From Paenibacillus sp. (GTDB lineage Bacteria; Bacteroidota; Bacteroidia; Bacteroidales; Muribaculaceae): a stretch of DNA of 64,000 nt. The DNA lies in the NCBI GenBank assembly GCA_023663345.1, contig JAMPHR010000003.1, forward strand, positions 70,686 to 134,685, read 5' to 3'. The translations under genes and the position numbers were made by a program. Shown here piece by piece: positions 34,719 to 42,424 of this stretch; the stretch's first letter is position 1, and each line of letters starts with the position of its first letter. The notes beneath the pieces were generated by a model. The model did no database searches. It saw only the letters and a list, made by a program, of their open reading frames with translations, and was not told where the DNA came from.

Positions 34719-36869
34719 ATGAACACCGAGACACTTTCAGCTCAAGATATATCCGCCCGCGCCACAGCAATGCTGGCCCGGTTCTACGGCTACAGCACAT
34801 TCCGGCCTCTTCAGCTCGAAATCATCACCACAGCCATGCAGAGGCGCGACTCGGTGGTGCTCATGCCCACAGGTGGAGGCAAGTCGATATGCTACCAGAT
34901 GCCGGCCCTGCTCAGTGACGGGGTGGTGATAGTGGTGTCGCCACTTATAGCGCTTATGAAGGACCAGGTGGTGGCGCTCACCTCCAACGGTATTCCTGCC
35001 GCTGCCGTCAACTCCATGCAGAGTGATGAGGAGAATCGCGACATTCTCGAGCAGCTCTACAGCGGACGGGTGCGCATACTGTACATCTCGCCCGAGCGCC
35101 TGCTCATGGAGATCGACCGGTGGTCGAGGGATCTCAACATAGCCCTCTTTGCCATCGACGAGGCCCATTGCATATCGCAGTGGGGTCATGACTTCCGTCC
35201 CGGCTACACCATGCTGTCGCGCATCAAGGAGATATACCCTCAGGTGCCCATCATGGCGTTGACCGCCACTGCCGACAGGCTCACACGCGAGGATATAGCC
35301 CATCAGCTCAGGCTCAACGACCCGGCGCTGTTCATCGGATCGTTTGACCGTCCCAACATATCGTTGCGCGTCATGACCAACCCCGGGCGCAACCGAAAGG
35401 TGAGCTATATATGCTCGATGATCGACCGCTACCGCAACGACTCGGGCATAGTGTATTGCATAAGCCGTAAGGCCGCCGAGGAGATGGACAAGCAACTCAC
35501 CGGACGTGGCTACCGCTCGGCCGTGTACCATGCCGGACTCTCGGCCGAGGAGCGCAACCGGGCCCAGGACCGTTTCATCAACGGCGAGGTGCAGGTGGTG
35601 TGCGCCACCGTGGCGTTCGGAATGGGTATAGACAAGAGCAATATCCGCTGGGTGGTACACAACAATATGCCCCGCAACATCGAGTCCTACTATCAGGAGA
35701 TAGGCCGTGCCGGTCGCGACGGAGCCAAGGCCGAGGCGGTGATGTTCTATTCCTATGCCGACATAGCCACCCTCCAGAGTTTCGTGGATGAGAGCGGACA
35801 GCAGGCCCTCAATGCCGAGAAGCTCACCCGCATGAAGGATTATGCCGAGGCTTCGCTGTGTCGCCGGCGCATACTCCTGAGCTATTTCAACGAGACCATC
35901 GACCACGACTGCGGCAACTGTGACGTGTGCCTCAATCCTCCCGAGCGTATCGACGGCACGGTGCTTGTACTCAAGGCGTTGAGCGCCATAGTGCGCATCA
36001 ACGGCAGTGCAGGTATCACCATGCTCATCGACATCCTGCGCGGAGCTTCGCGTCAGGAGCTGATACAGAGGGGGTATGACAAGATCAAGACCTACGGCGC
36101 CGGGCGAGACCTGAGTTTCGCCGAGTGGAACGCTTATATATCCCAGATGATACAGCTCGGAATCATCGATATAGCCTACAACGAGGGCAATCATCTGAAG
36201 ATCACCCCCTACGGCCGGCGCATACTCGACAGCCGAGGGCCGGTCACCCTGGCCCTGTACACTCCGATGGAGCGTCGCAAGAGCGGACGTGCCCGCAAGG
36301 AGGCCGAGGAGGTACCGCAACTCTCGCCCGCCGAGCAGTTGCTCGAAAATCTCAAGGGGGTGCGCGAGAAGCTGGCACGCAAGGAGCAGGTGCCCCCGTA
36401 TATCGTGTTCACCGACAAAGCGCTCCTCGAAATGGTGCGCACCGAGCCTACCGACATGGAGCAATTCTCCAAGGTGGAGGGCGTGGGCGAACGCAAGACC
36501 GTGAAGTACTGGCGTCCGTTTGTCACCGCCATACGCAAGTTCAAGGGGATAGCCGAGTCGCTCGGCACCGGCATGTCGCAGGAGGAGACCCTGCTGTTGC
36601 TCAATGCCGGATATGATATCGCTGAGATAGCCAAGGCCAAGAATATCAAGGCATCTACTGTCTACGGGCATATCGCCGAACTGATTAATCAGGACAAACT
36701 GTCGGACTTCTCCTCCGTGATCACCCGCGAGCAGTATCTCACGGTAATGGAAGCTGTGAAGGCTCATCCCGAGGATTACTACTCCTATCTGCCCGAGGAT
36801 TTCCCCCAAGGCTTGGCTCGGGTGGCCATAGCCATAAGCGATTTCCTTCTGCGCAAGAAAGGGGAGTGA
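34719..36869 (+). CDS. recQ: RecQ-family ATP-dependent DNA helicase
   Basis: 716-aa 3'-5' helicase for recombination and repair. Order: helicase core with Walker A PTGGGKSICYQ (~residue 52), DEAH box in IDEAHCISQWGHDFRPGY, motif VVHNNMPRNIESYYQEIGRA; RecQ zinc site with CRRRILLSYFNETIDHDC and GNCDVC; RQC winged helix; an HRDC domain (~530-600, with VFTDKALLEMVRTEPTDMEQ); and a C-terminal helix-turn-helix (YDIAEIAKAKNIKASTVYGH). The last domain is common in Firmicutes/Bacteroidetes RecQ and makes the protein longer than the ~610-aa E. coli enzyme. The Nudix gene follows after 37 nt. Confidence 0.96.
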   Translation: MNTETLSAQDISARATAMLARFYGYSTFRPLQLEIITTAMQRRDSVVLMPTGGGKSICYQMPALLSDGVVIVVSPLIALMKDQVVALTSNGIPAAAVNSMQSDEENRDILEQLYSGRVRILYISPERLLMEIDRWSRDLNIALFAIDEAHCISQWGHDFRPGYTMLSRIKEIYPQVPIMALTATADRLTREDIAHQLRLNDPALFIGSFDRPNISLRVMTNPGRNRKVSYICSMIDRYRNDSGIVYCISRKAAEEMDKQLTGRGYRSAVYHAGLSAEERNRAQDRFINGEVQVVCATVAFGMGIDKSNIRWVVHNNMPRNIESYYQEIGRAGRDGAKAEAVMFYSYADIATLQSFVDESGQQALNAEKLTRMKDYAEASLCRRRILLSYFNETIDHDCGNCDVCLNPPERIDGTVLVLKALSAIVRINGSAGITMLIDILRGASRQELIQRGYDKIKTYGAGRDLSFAEWNAYISQMIQLGIIDIAYNEGNHLKITPYGRRILDSRGPVTLALYTPMERRKSGRARKEAEEVPQLSPAEQLLENLKGVREKLARKEQVPPYIVFTDKALLEMVRTEPTDMEQFSKVEGVGERKTVKYWRPFVTAIRKFKGIAESLGTGMSQEETLLLLNAGYDIAEIAKAKNIKASTVYGHIAELINQDKLSDFSSVITREQYLTVMEAVKAHPEDYYSYLPEDFPQGLARVAIAISDFLLRKKGE

Positions 36870-36906
36870 TAAATTCTAACTAAGAAATCCAATTAAGAAA
36901 TATAGA

Positions 36907-37479
36907 ATGAAATACACCGATAATCCCGCCGATGATGCCATGAAATGGCGTCTGATCGATTCCGAATACCTATCGCGCCGTCCGTGGCTCACCGTGAGAC
37001 GCGACACCGTGAAACTGCCCAACGGCACTGTCCACGATGAATATTATGTGCTCGAATATCCCAAGTGGATCAACGTCATAGCCATTACCCCCGAGGGGAA
37101 ATATGTGATGGTGAAGCAATACCGCCACGGCCTGGGAGTGGTGGCCACCGAGCTGTGTGCCGGTGTGGTTGAGGAGGGCGAGGATCCGATGGAGGGTGCC
37201 AAGCGCGAACTTCTCGAGGAGACGGGATATGCCGGCGGGGAGTGGGAACTCACCATGGAGATCTCGGCCAATCCGGGCAGTCAGAACAACCTTGCCTATT
37301 GCTATACCGCCCGTGGGGTGGAGAAGGTCTCTGACCAGCACCTGGACGCCACCGAGGATATCAATGTGGTGTTGCTGTCGGAGGATGAGGTGCGCGATAT
37401 GCTGCTGACCGACGATATCAAGCAGGCGCTTATGGCTGCTCCTTTGTGGAAGCATTTTGCCTTGAACGGAAAGATTTGA
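36907..37479 (+). CDS. Nudix hydrolase, ADP-ribose pyrophosphatase-like
   Basis: 190-aa hydrolase of nucleoside diphosphate derivatives. The Nudix box is intact: GVVEEGEDPMEGAKRELLEE then TGY, near residues 85-108, with the catalytic REXXEE. The layout (WLTVRRDTVKLPNG, VMVKQYRHGLGVVATELCAG) matches the ADP-ribose/NADH-pyrophosphatase group. Substrate is not certain. A start at Met12 (36940) is possible. Its last 50 bp overlap, head to head at the 3' ends, a basic-tailed gene on the other strand. Confidence 0.9.
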   Translation: MKYTDNPADDAMKWRLIDSEYLSRRPWLTVRRDTVKLPNGTVHDEYYVLEYPKWINVIAITPEGKYVMVKQYRHGLGVVATELCAGVVEEGEDPMEGAKRELLEETGYAGGEWELTMEISANPGSQNNLAYCYTARGVEKVSDQHLDATEDINVVLLSEDEVRDMLLTDDIKQALMAAPLWKHFALNGKI

Positions 37480-38026
37480 CCGATACTTTACGGCCGTTTC
37501 TCGCACGACGGTCCGATCTACGCCCGTGGGGATTTCCCTGCGGGCGGTTTTTATTATCCTTGTGCTGTCGGGCGGTATTCCTTATGCGAGGTGAGCTGTC
37601 AGGATTGGCTGTGTTTTCGGTAACGGTATTCTCGCGGGGCTCGGTTGTGGCAGAAGCCTCCGGGGTGTCCACACTCGGCTCCGTAGGATTCTTTTCCGGT
37701 TCGGGGAGAGACTGTTGCTTATCTGTGGGAACTTGTGCCGGAATATTTGCCGATGCCTCTTTGGCCTCACGGCGCATACGGGCACGCATACGAGCCTTGC
37801 GTGAACGCTCTATGGCCTTGTCGACCTCCTGACGCAGAAATTCAAAAGCTGTGCTGAGTTCGGAGGGCAACGACGCACGGGCCGAACCGGCTTCGCCGTC
37901 GAGATATAGGTTGAGCGCGTGTTTCATGGAGTCGCGGAGCGCGGGAGCTTCCAAGGCGTTGTCGATACGAGAGATGAAGCCGGCCATAGCCTTGCGTGAG
38001 ATGGGGGAGGTGGATGCTTTTTTCAT
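37430..38026 (-). CDS. hypothetical protein with highly basic, low-complexity tail
   Basis: 198-aa protein that I do not recognise. Residues 1-75 look folded and helical (AFEFLRQEVDKAIERSRKAR), then a run of Arg/Met/Lys (RMRARMRREAKE), a Pro/Glu/Thr/Ser-rich stretch, and a very basic end (HGRRSDRRARNGRKVSVKSF). This suggests a nucleic-acid- or ribosome-associated protein, which is only inference. The start at 38026 is supported by a -7 element at 38051. Its 3' end overlaps the convergent Nudix gene by 50 bp. It is not a shadow: no other real gene covers 37480-38026. Confidence 0.65.
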   Translation of the reverse strand: MKKASTSPISRKAMAGFISRIDNALEAPALRDSMKHALNLYLDGEAGSARASLPSELSTAFEFLRQEVDKAIERSRKARMRARMRREAKEASANIPAQVPTDKQQSLPEPEKNPTEPSVDTPEASATTEPRENTVTENTANPDSSPRIRNTARQHKDNKNRPQGNPHGRRSDRRARNGRKVSVKSFRSRQNASTKEQP

Positions 38027-38050
38027 AACTTTGTGTTTTTAATCATACTA

Positions 38051-38058
38051 CAAAGTTA
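38051..38058 (-). promoter_or_regulatory. candidate -7 promoter element of the basic-tailed hypothetical gene
   Basis: Minus-strand TAACTTTG matches TAnnTTTG; no -33 TTTG at 20 nt. Predicted leader of about 18 nt. Confidence 0.5.
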
Positions 38059-38132
38059 TACCCCCGCATCCCCATAAAAGGTGCGATAATGTCGCGTAGT
38101 GAAAAAATTTTTTTCAGCGTTGAAAAAGAAGA

Positions 38133-38166
38133 AACGGCTACGATGACTGTAATCACCATAGCCGTT
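38133..38166 (-). terminator. terminator of the DUF4595-like lipoprotein gene
   Basis: AACGGCTA (38133-38140) pairs with TAGCCGTT (38159-38166); on the minus strand the stem is followed by TCTTCTTTTTC. It lies 58 nt past the lipoprotein stop. Confidence 0.7.
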
Positions 38167-38224
38167 CTTATCGTTTTTCTCGTTGGTTGAAATGTGCCTT
38201 TGTTGCTTACAACAATGAGTGGGC

Positions 38225-39046
38225 TTATTTCCAAGAGAATGTAATTCCTGTAGGATCGGAATTACTCCAAAATTTAGTGGGAAGGTTATCAGCGTTGAAA
38301 ACCCAATGATAGGTTTCATTATAAGAATTTTGACTGTAACCCATCGGCAGATTCTTTGAGGCTTTGCCAAGAAGTCCTGCGAAATAAGCTATTTCCAGTT
38401 CATCCAATTGTACCCGAAAGATTTCATCAAAAAGCATGATGCCTCCTTTGTTAGCTACAACATTTTTATATTCATCGTTGGTGTAGATGAAAGAGTACTC
38501 TTTATGTTTGCGATTCTTGCCGTCCACTTCATCATCCGTTACCTTGGTGATGTCACCATTAGTATAGGTTATATTGAACTCTTCTTCATTCTCGCTGCGT
38601 TTAACGCGTGTGAGTTGGCCGTCATTATTATATTCGAACCACCATTCATCAGCTTCCTTACCGCTAAGATATACTTCATAAGCGTATGAGACAAAGCCTT
38701 GCTGGTTGATTTCCATATAGATATCGAGACCTTCGTTAGGAGAAATGGTATCACGTTCTTTCATCAGAACCGTGAAGTTGTGAGCTCTTGACGGTGTAAA
38801 CGAGCCGTACTCAAATGTGATGTTTGTGCTACCGTCTTCAACCTTTGTGAGCTGTCCCTTTTCGTTGGTTGTGAAAGTGGCACCATCAGCATTAGATGGT
38901 AATCCCTCGGGGAACACGTTTTCAGTTGTGGGTTCGCTCACGTTTTCCGGAACCATGGGGGCGTCATCGTCATCGCTACAGGAGGCGAGGGACAGTCCAA
39001 TAAGGGAAACAAGCCCCATTGCAAAAAACTTATAACTGTTTTTCAT
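38225..39046 (-). CDS. DUF4595-like secreted lipoprotein
   Basis: 273-aa lipoprotein with signal MKNSYKFFAMGLVSLIGLSL and lipobox ASC, then SDDDDAP, a typical surface-export acidic stretch in Bacteroidetes. The body has RHS/YD-like repeats (FTTNEKGQLTKVEDGS, FEYNNDGQLTRVKRSE, ITYTNGDITKVTDDE) seen in DUF4595 proteins. Function unknown; probably outer-membrane anchored. The start at 39046 is chosen for the signal peptide. AT-richer than nearby core genes. A ~310-nt probable RNA with its own terminator lies directly upstream on the same strand. Confidence 0.75.
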   Translation of the reverse strand: MKNSYKFFAMGLVSLIGLSLASCSDDDDAPMVPENVSEPTTENVFPEGLPSNADGATFTTNEKGQLTKVEDGSTNITFEYGSFTPSRAHNFTVLMKERDTISPNEGLDIYMEINQQGFVSYAYEVYLSGKEADEWWFEYNNDGQLTRVKRSENEEEFNITYTNGDITKVTDDEVDGKNRKHKEYSFIYTNDEYKNVVANKGGIMLFDEIFRVQLDELEIAYFAGLLGKASKNLPMGYSQNSYNETYHWVFNADNLPTKFWSNSDPTGITFSWK

Positions 39047-39090
39047 AATTTTGTTTGCCAATGGGCCCCCGGCATCGGCATGTAAAATGT

Positions 39091-39400
39091 AAAAAAAAGC
39101 GTGAGAGCCATACTTGTTGCTCGCTCCCACTCGCTGAGGCTCTGGTATTGCCCGAATCAGTAGAACGAGCAACGGTACAGAGGCCTCACGCAAATATGTA
39201 CAAACACATCGGCAACGCTATCGCGTAAGCCAATGCGATAAATATACATATCCACATACGCCGCTTACCATTGCTACATTCTTGACTGATTCTTGAATTT
39301 ACCAGATTCCAGCGAGTCAAGAAAGAGCGTCGAGTAAACGCTTTCCAATATGTCAGCATCCCGCCCCGTAACCCGCATCGGGCCTCTGCGAGCGATATGC
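39091..39400 (-). ncRNA. probable structured non-coding RNA (compare Bacteroidales-1 RNA)
   Basis: Minus strand. A full-consensus promoter (39406-39437) starts a transcript at about 39400, and a terminator-like closing helix (39099-39105 with 39185-39191, inner TTGCTCG/CGAGCAA pair at 39117-39123 and 39166-39172) is followed by an eight-T run at 39091-39098. About 310 nt lie between, with GC-rich paired segments. The only reading frame inside (39186-39494) begins before the promoter and looks non-protein-like. The description fits the Bacteroidales-1 RNA class known from comparative genomics (recalled, not checked); an unusual leader of the lipoprotein gene is the alternative. RNase P, tmRNA and SRP signatures are absent. 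Confidence 0.6.
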
Positions 39401-39405
39401 GAGTA

Positions 39406-39437
39406 CAAAAATAAGTAAAAGATTTGATACCAACAAA
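39406..39437 (-). promoter_or_regulatory. consensus promoter of the ncRNA
   Basis: On the minus strand TTTG (39434-39437), 20 nt, TATTTTTG (39406-39413): exact at both elements. Confidence 0.85.
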
Positions 39438-39472
39438 TATAAACTGAGCCTTGAATGTAGCTTCGAGTGACA

Positions 39473-39503
39473 AAAAAGCCTGTGTCAATGACACAGACTT
39501 TTC
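39473..39503 (-). terminator. terminator of the trkH-side operon
   Basis: CTGTGTCA (39480-39487) and TGACACAG (39489-39496) form a compact stem; on the minus strand it is followed by GCTTTTTTG, and on the plus strand by ACTTTTC. It lies about 85 nt past the trkH stop and just before the ncRNA promoter. Confidence 0.75.
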
Positions 39504-39579
39504 TCCTTACTCAAAAGATTTTATTTCTTTTATTCCTCCTGACTCAATCTAACGTAACGTTTTTGAATGTCGGCCACTT

Positions 39580-41076
39580 CTATTTCCTCCAGAATGCCGG
39601 GGTGAGGAGCAGCAACACGGTGAACAGCTCAAGACGGCCTATGAGCATGATTATGGCCAGGATCCATTTGCCGGGATCGGGGATGATGGCAAATGTGCCT
39701 CCGTAGCCGGTGACTCCGGCGCTGAGACCGGTGTTGCAGATGCAGGTGAAGGCCGAGAAGAACGAGTCGATGAGCGGTAAGCCCATGGCCGTCAGTGCTA
39801 TGCCTCCTGCCAGAATGATGAGGACGTAGAGACACAGGAACGCTATCACCTTGGACACCGTCTCATGGGGTATCACCTTGCCGTTGACACGCACGGTGAG
39901 GATATTGTTGGGGTGGATGCAACGCTCTATCTCGTTGCGGCAGTTCTTGAGCATGTAGATGAGGCGGTCGAGCTTGGCTCCACCGCTGGTTGATCCGGCA
40001 CACGCGCCGAAGAACATCAGCACAAACACTATCGAGAGGATAAATGTGCCCCATGAGCCGAACTCGGGCACCTCGAATCCGGTGGAGGAGATCATCGAGA
40101 CTATCTGGAACAGAGGGTCGAGAGTGACCGACTTGATGGATGTCACCTGGCCGTTGTACCATATCGTGCCCGCGAATATCAGGTAGCACACGAGGATTAC
40201 CCAGATGTAGGTGCGGAACACATCGTTGGACCACACGGCACGGAAGTCGCGGTGTACAGCCCTGTATATGAGCGTGAAACTGATACCTCCGATGAACATG
40301 AAGAACGTCGTGACGGCCTCGATGTAGTCGCTGCGCCATAGTCCCAGCCCTTCGTCGGAGGTGGCGAAACCTCCGGTCGACATGATGGAGAATGAGTAGC
40401 ACAGGGCGTCAAATGTCCCCATCGGCCCGGCAATGAGAAGCACGAAAAGTATTGCGGTTAGGGAGATGTATATGATCCACAGGCTTTTGGCTGTCTGAGA
40501 GATGCGCGGGCGCAACTTGTCGTGGGTGATGCCCGTAACCTCGGCATTGAACATCTGCATACCTCCCGAATGGTTGAGCATAGGGATCACCGCCAGGGTG
40601 AAGAGTATGATACCCATGCCTCCGATCCATTGCATGAGCGAGCGCCACAGCACCGCTCCGTGACTCAGGTGGGATATTGAGGTCATGATGGAGGCTCCGG
40701 TGGTGGTGAAGCCCGACATGGCCTCGAAGAATGCGTCGGACACGCTGAGCGGTTGCTCATTCATGAACATGAACGGCAACATGCCGAAACATGAGAAGAA
40801 CACCCATACGAGGGCTGTGAGCAGGAATCCCTCGCGCTTGCCCATGGACGATGAGGTGGGCTTGATGCAAAATGCCATTACACTGCCTGTGATAGCCGTG
40901 ATGCCGAATGTGGCGGCAAATCCCTCCCAGTCGCTCTCGCCATAGTACAGACAGGTGGCGAGGGGGAAGAGCAGGAACACCGACTCGATCACAAGCAGGA
41001 GCCCGATGATGCGGAGCAACACCGGGAAATTGATCATGGGGAAATATTGGTTGAGCTGGCGGACTGAGCGTCTCAT
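39580..41076 (-). CDS. trkH: Trk potassium-uptake system membrane subunit
   Basis: 498-aa inner-membrane K+ transporter with about 10-12 hydrophobic spans arranged as four pore repeats. Marks: FFEAMSGFTTTGASIM (first selectivity loop), MQWIGGMGIILFTLAVIPML, YSFSIMSTGGFATSDEG (second loop), ISSTGFEVPEFGSWG, and FSAFTCICNTGLSAG. It moves K+ inward when TrkA, bound to nucleotide, gates it. The ATG overlaps the trkA stop by 4 bp (ATGA), so the two are made together. Confidence 0.95.
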   Translation of the reverse strand: MRRSVRQLNQYFPMINFPVLLRIIGLLLVIESVFLLFPLATCLYYGESDWEGFAATFGITAITGSVMAFCIKPTSSSMGKREGFLLTALVWVFFSCFGMLPFMFMNEQPLSVSDAFFEAMSGFTTTGASIMTSISHLSHGAVLWRSLMQWIGGMGIILFTLAVIPMLNHSGGMQMFNAEVTGITHDKLRPRISQTAKSLWIIYISLTAILFVLLIAGPMGTFDALCYSFSIMSTGGFATSDEGLGLWRSDYIEAVTTFFMFIGGISFTLIYRAVHRDFRAVWSNDVFRTYIWVILVCYLIFAGTIWYNGQVTSIKSVTLDPLFQIVSMISSTGFEVPEFGSWGTFILSIVFVLMFFGACAGSTSGGAKLDRLIYMLKNCRNEIERCIHPNNILTVRVNGKVIPHETVSKVIAFLCLYVLIILAGGIALTAMGLPLIDSFFSAFTCICNTGLSAGVTGYGGTFAIIPDPGKWILAIIMLIGRLELFTVLLLLTPAFWRK

Positions 41077-42407
41077 GAGAATAGTTTTTCTACCTTGTGT
41101 ATCACGCCGTCGAGGGTGAACACCACCACGCGGTCGCCCGGCTTAATCACCGTGTTACCGCCCACGAGGTGTCCCTCGCCGTCGCGTATCAGTCCGGCGA
41201 TGGTCATGTAGCTCGACAGGTGCAGATCCTTGATGGGGGCGCGGGTGATCTTGGAGCCCTCTTTGGCCACGATTTCGGCTACCTCGGCGTCGGCTAATGC
41301 CAGGCACTTGGAGGTGGAGGTGTCGCGGTCGAGCAACATCTGGAATATGCGCGACGAGGCAAGCAGTTTCTTGTTCACCACGGTGCCGATGTTGAGTCCC
41401 TCAGCCTCGGATATGAACTGGAGATTCTCTACCTCGGCAATGGTTTTCTTTACTCCAAACTCCTTGGCTGTCAGGCAGGTGAGAATATTGGACTCACTGC
41501 TGTCGGATATGGCTATAAAGGCATCGGTATCGCTTATGCCGGCATCGCGCAGGGCATCGGTGTCGCGCGCGTCGGCGTTGATGATGAGCGCGTCGGGACA
41601 CCGTTCCGACAGTTTCAGGCATAGCTCCCTGTCGGGGTCGAGTATCTTGAAATTGAACTTCTCTCCGGCAAGCGAGCACAGCTGTATGGCTATGCGGCTG
41701 CCTCCCATGATGATCACGTCGCGTATGCGGCGCTGTACCTTCCCGCAGAGCGGTATCAGTGCGTCGACATGCTCGCGGGTGGTCATGAAGTAGACTATAT
41801 CATTGGCCAGCAGACGGTCGTCACCGCCGGGGATGATGGTCTCGTGGTTGCGCTTGATGGCCGCCACGTGAAAGTCGTGGATGGTGCGCCCCAGGTCCTT
41901 GAGGTACTTTCCTATGAGGGGAGCGTTGTCGCGGAGTTTCACCCCCACGAGTATGAGCTGTCCCTCATGGAGCTCAAACCAGTGACGGGCCCAGTTGTGG
42001 TTGAGGGCGTTGATGATCTCGAGGGCGGCGAGATATTCGGGATATATCAAGTCGTCGGTGCCTATCGAGGTGAAGAAACTGAGGTTGGCAGGATCTTTGA
42101 ACTCGAAATTGTCGACACGGGCCACGGTCTTTTCAGCGCCGAGGCTCCGCGCTATGGCACACGACACGATGTTGCGTGTCTCAAACGGGGTCACGGCTAT
42201 GAACAGCTCGCAACCCTCCACACCGGCCTGGCGCAATGTCTTGAACGAGGTGGGACGGCCCTGCACGGTGAGCAGGTTATAGTTGGAATCGAGCACGGCG
42301 AGCTTGGCGCTGTCCTCGTCGATCACTGTTATGTCCTGCTCCTCGCGCGACAGAAGTTTGGCAAGATGACTGCCCACTTCGCCACATCCGGCGATGATGA
42401 TTTTCAT
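41073..42407 (-). CDS. trkA: Trk potassium-uptake system NAD-binding regulatory subunit
   Basis: 444-aa cytoplasmic gating protein with two RCK units in tandem: TrkA-N Rossmann domain 1 (IIIAGCGEVGSHLAKLLSRE), TrkA-C 1 (~140-220), TrkA-N 2 (DVIIMGGSRIAIQLCSLAGE), TrkA-C 2 to the end. The dinucleotide motif is intact in the first Rossmann domain and degenerate in the second (GGSRIA). The order and length match the family. It lies 17 nt downstream of dxs and overlaps trkH. Confidence 0.95.
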   Translation of the reverse strand: MKIIIAGCGEVGSHLAKLLSREEQDITVIDEDSAKLAVLDSNYNLLTVQGRPTSFKTLRQAGVEGCELFIAVTPFETRNIVSCAIARSLGAEKTVARVDNFEFKDPANLSFFTSIGTDDLIYPEYLAALEIINALNHNWARHWFELHEGQLILVGVKLRDNAPLIGKYLKDLGRTIHDFHVAAIKRNHETIIPGGDDRLLANDIVYFMTTREHVDALIPLCGKVQRRIRDVIIMGGSRIAIQLCSLAGEKFNFKILDPDRELCLKLSERCPDALIINADARDTDALRDAGISDTDAFIAISDSSESNILTCLTAKEFGVKKTIAEVENLQFISEAEGLNIGTVVNKKLLASSRIFQMLLDRDTSTSKCLALADAEVAEIVAKEGSKITRAPIKDLHLSSYMTIAGLIRDGEGHLVGGNTVIKPGDRVVVFTLDGVIHKVEKLFS

Positions 42408-42424
42408 GAGTGAACGGTTTGGTT

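Noticed and set aside
34737-36809. 690-codon open frame antisense to recQ
   Set aside because: It is the complement of a strongly supported RecQ gene; the frame stays open because of GC-biased third positions. The translation is His/Val/Leu-rich with no domain or start context.
39091-39400. RNase P RNA, tmRNA or SRP RNA
   Set aside because: The GAGGAAAGTCC-type RNase P core, a tRNA-like end with TTCGAATC, and the SRP GGAAG tetraloop region are all missing.
39186-39494. 102-codon frame inside the ncRNA locus
   Set aside because: It starts upstream of a consensus promoter, runs through a terminator hairpin and ends within the RNA closing helix. The product looks like translated RNA, although I recall similar frames being called as hypothetical proteins.
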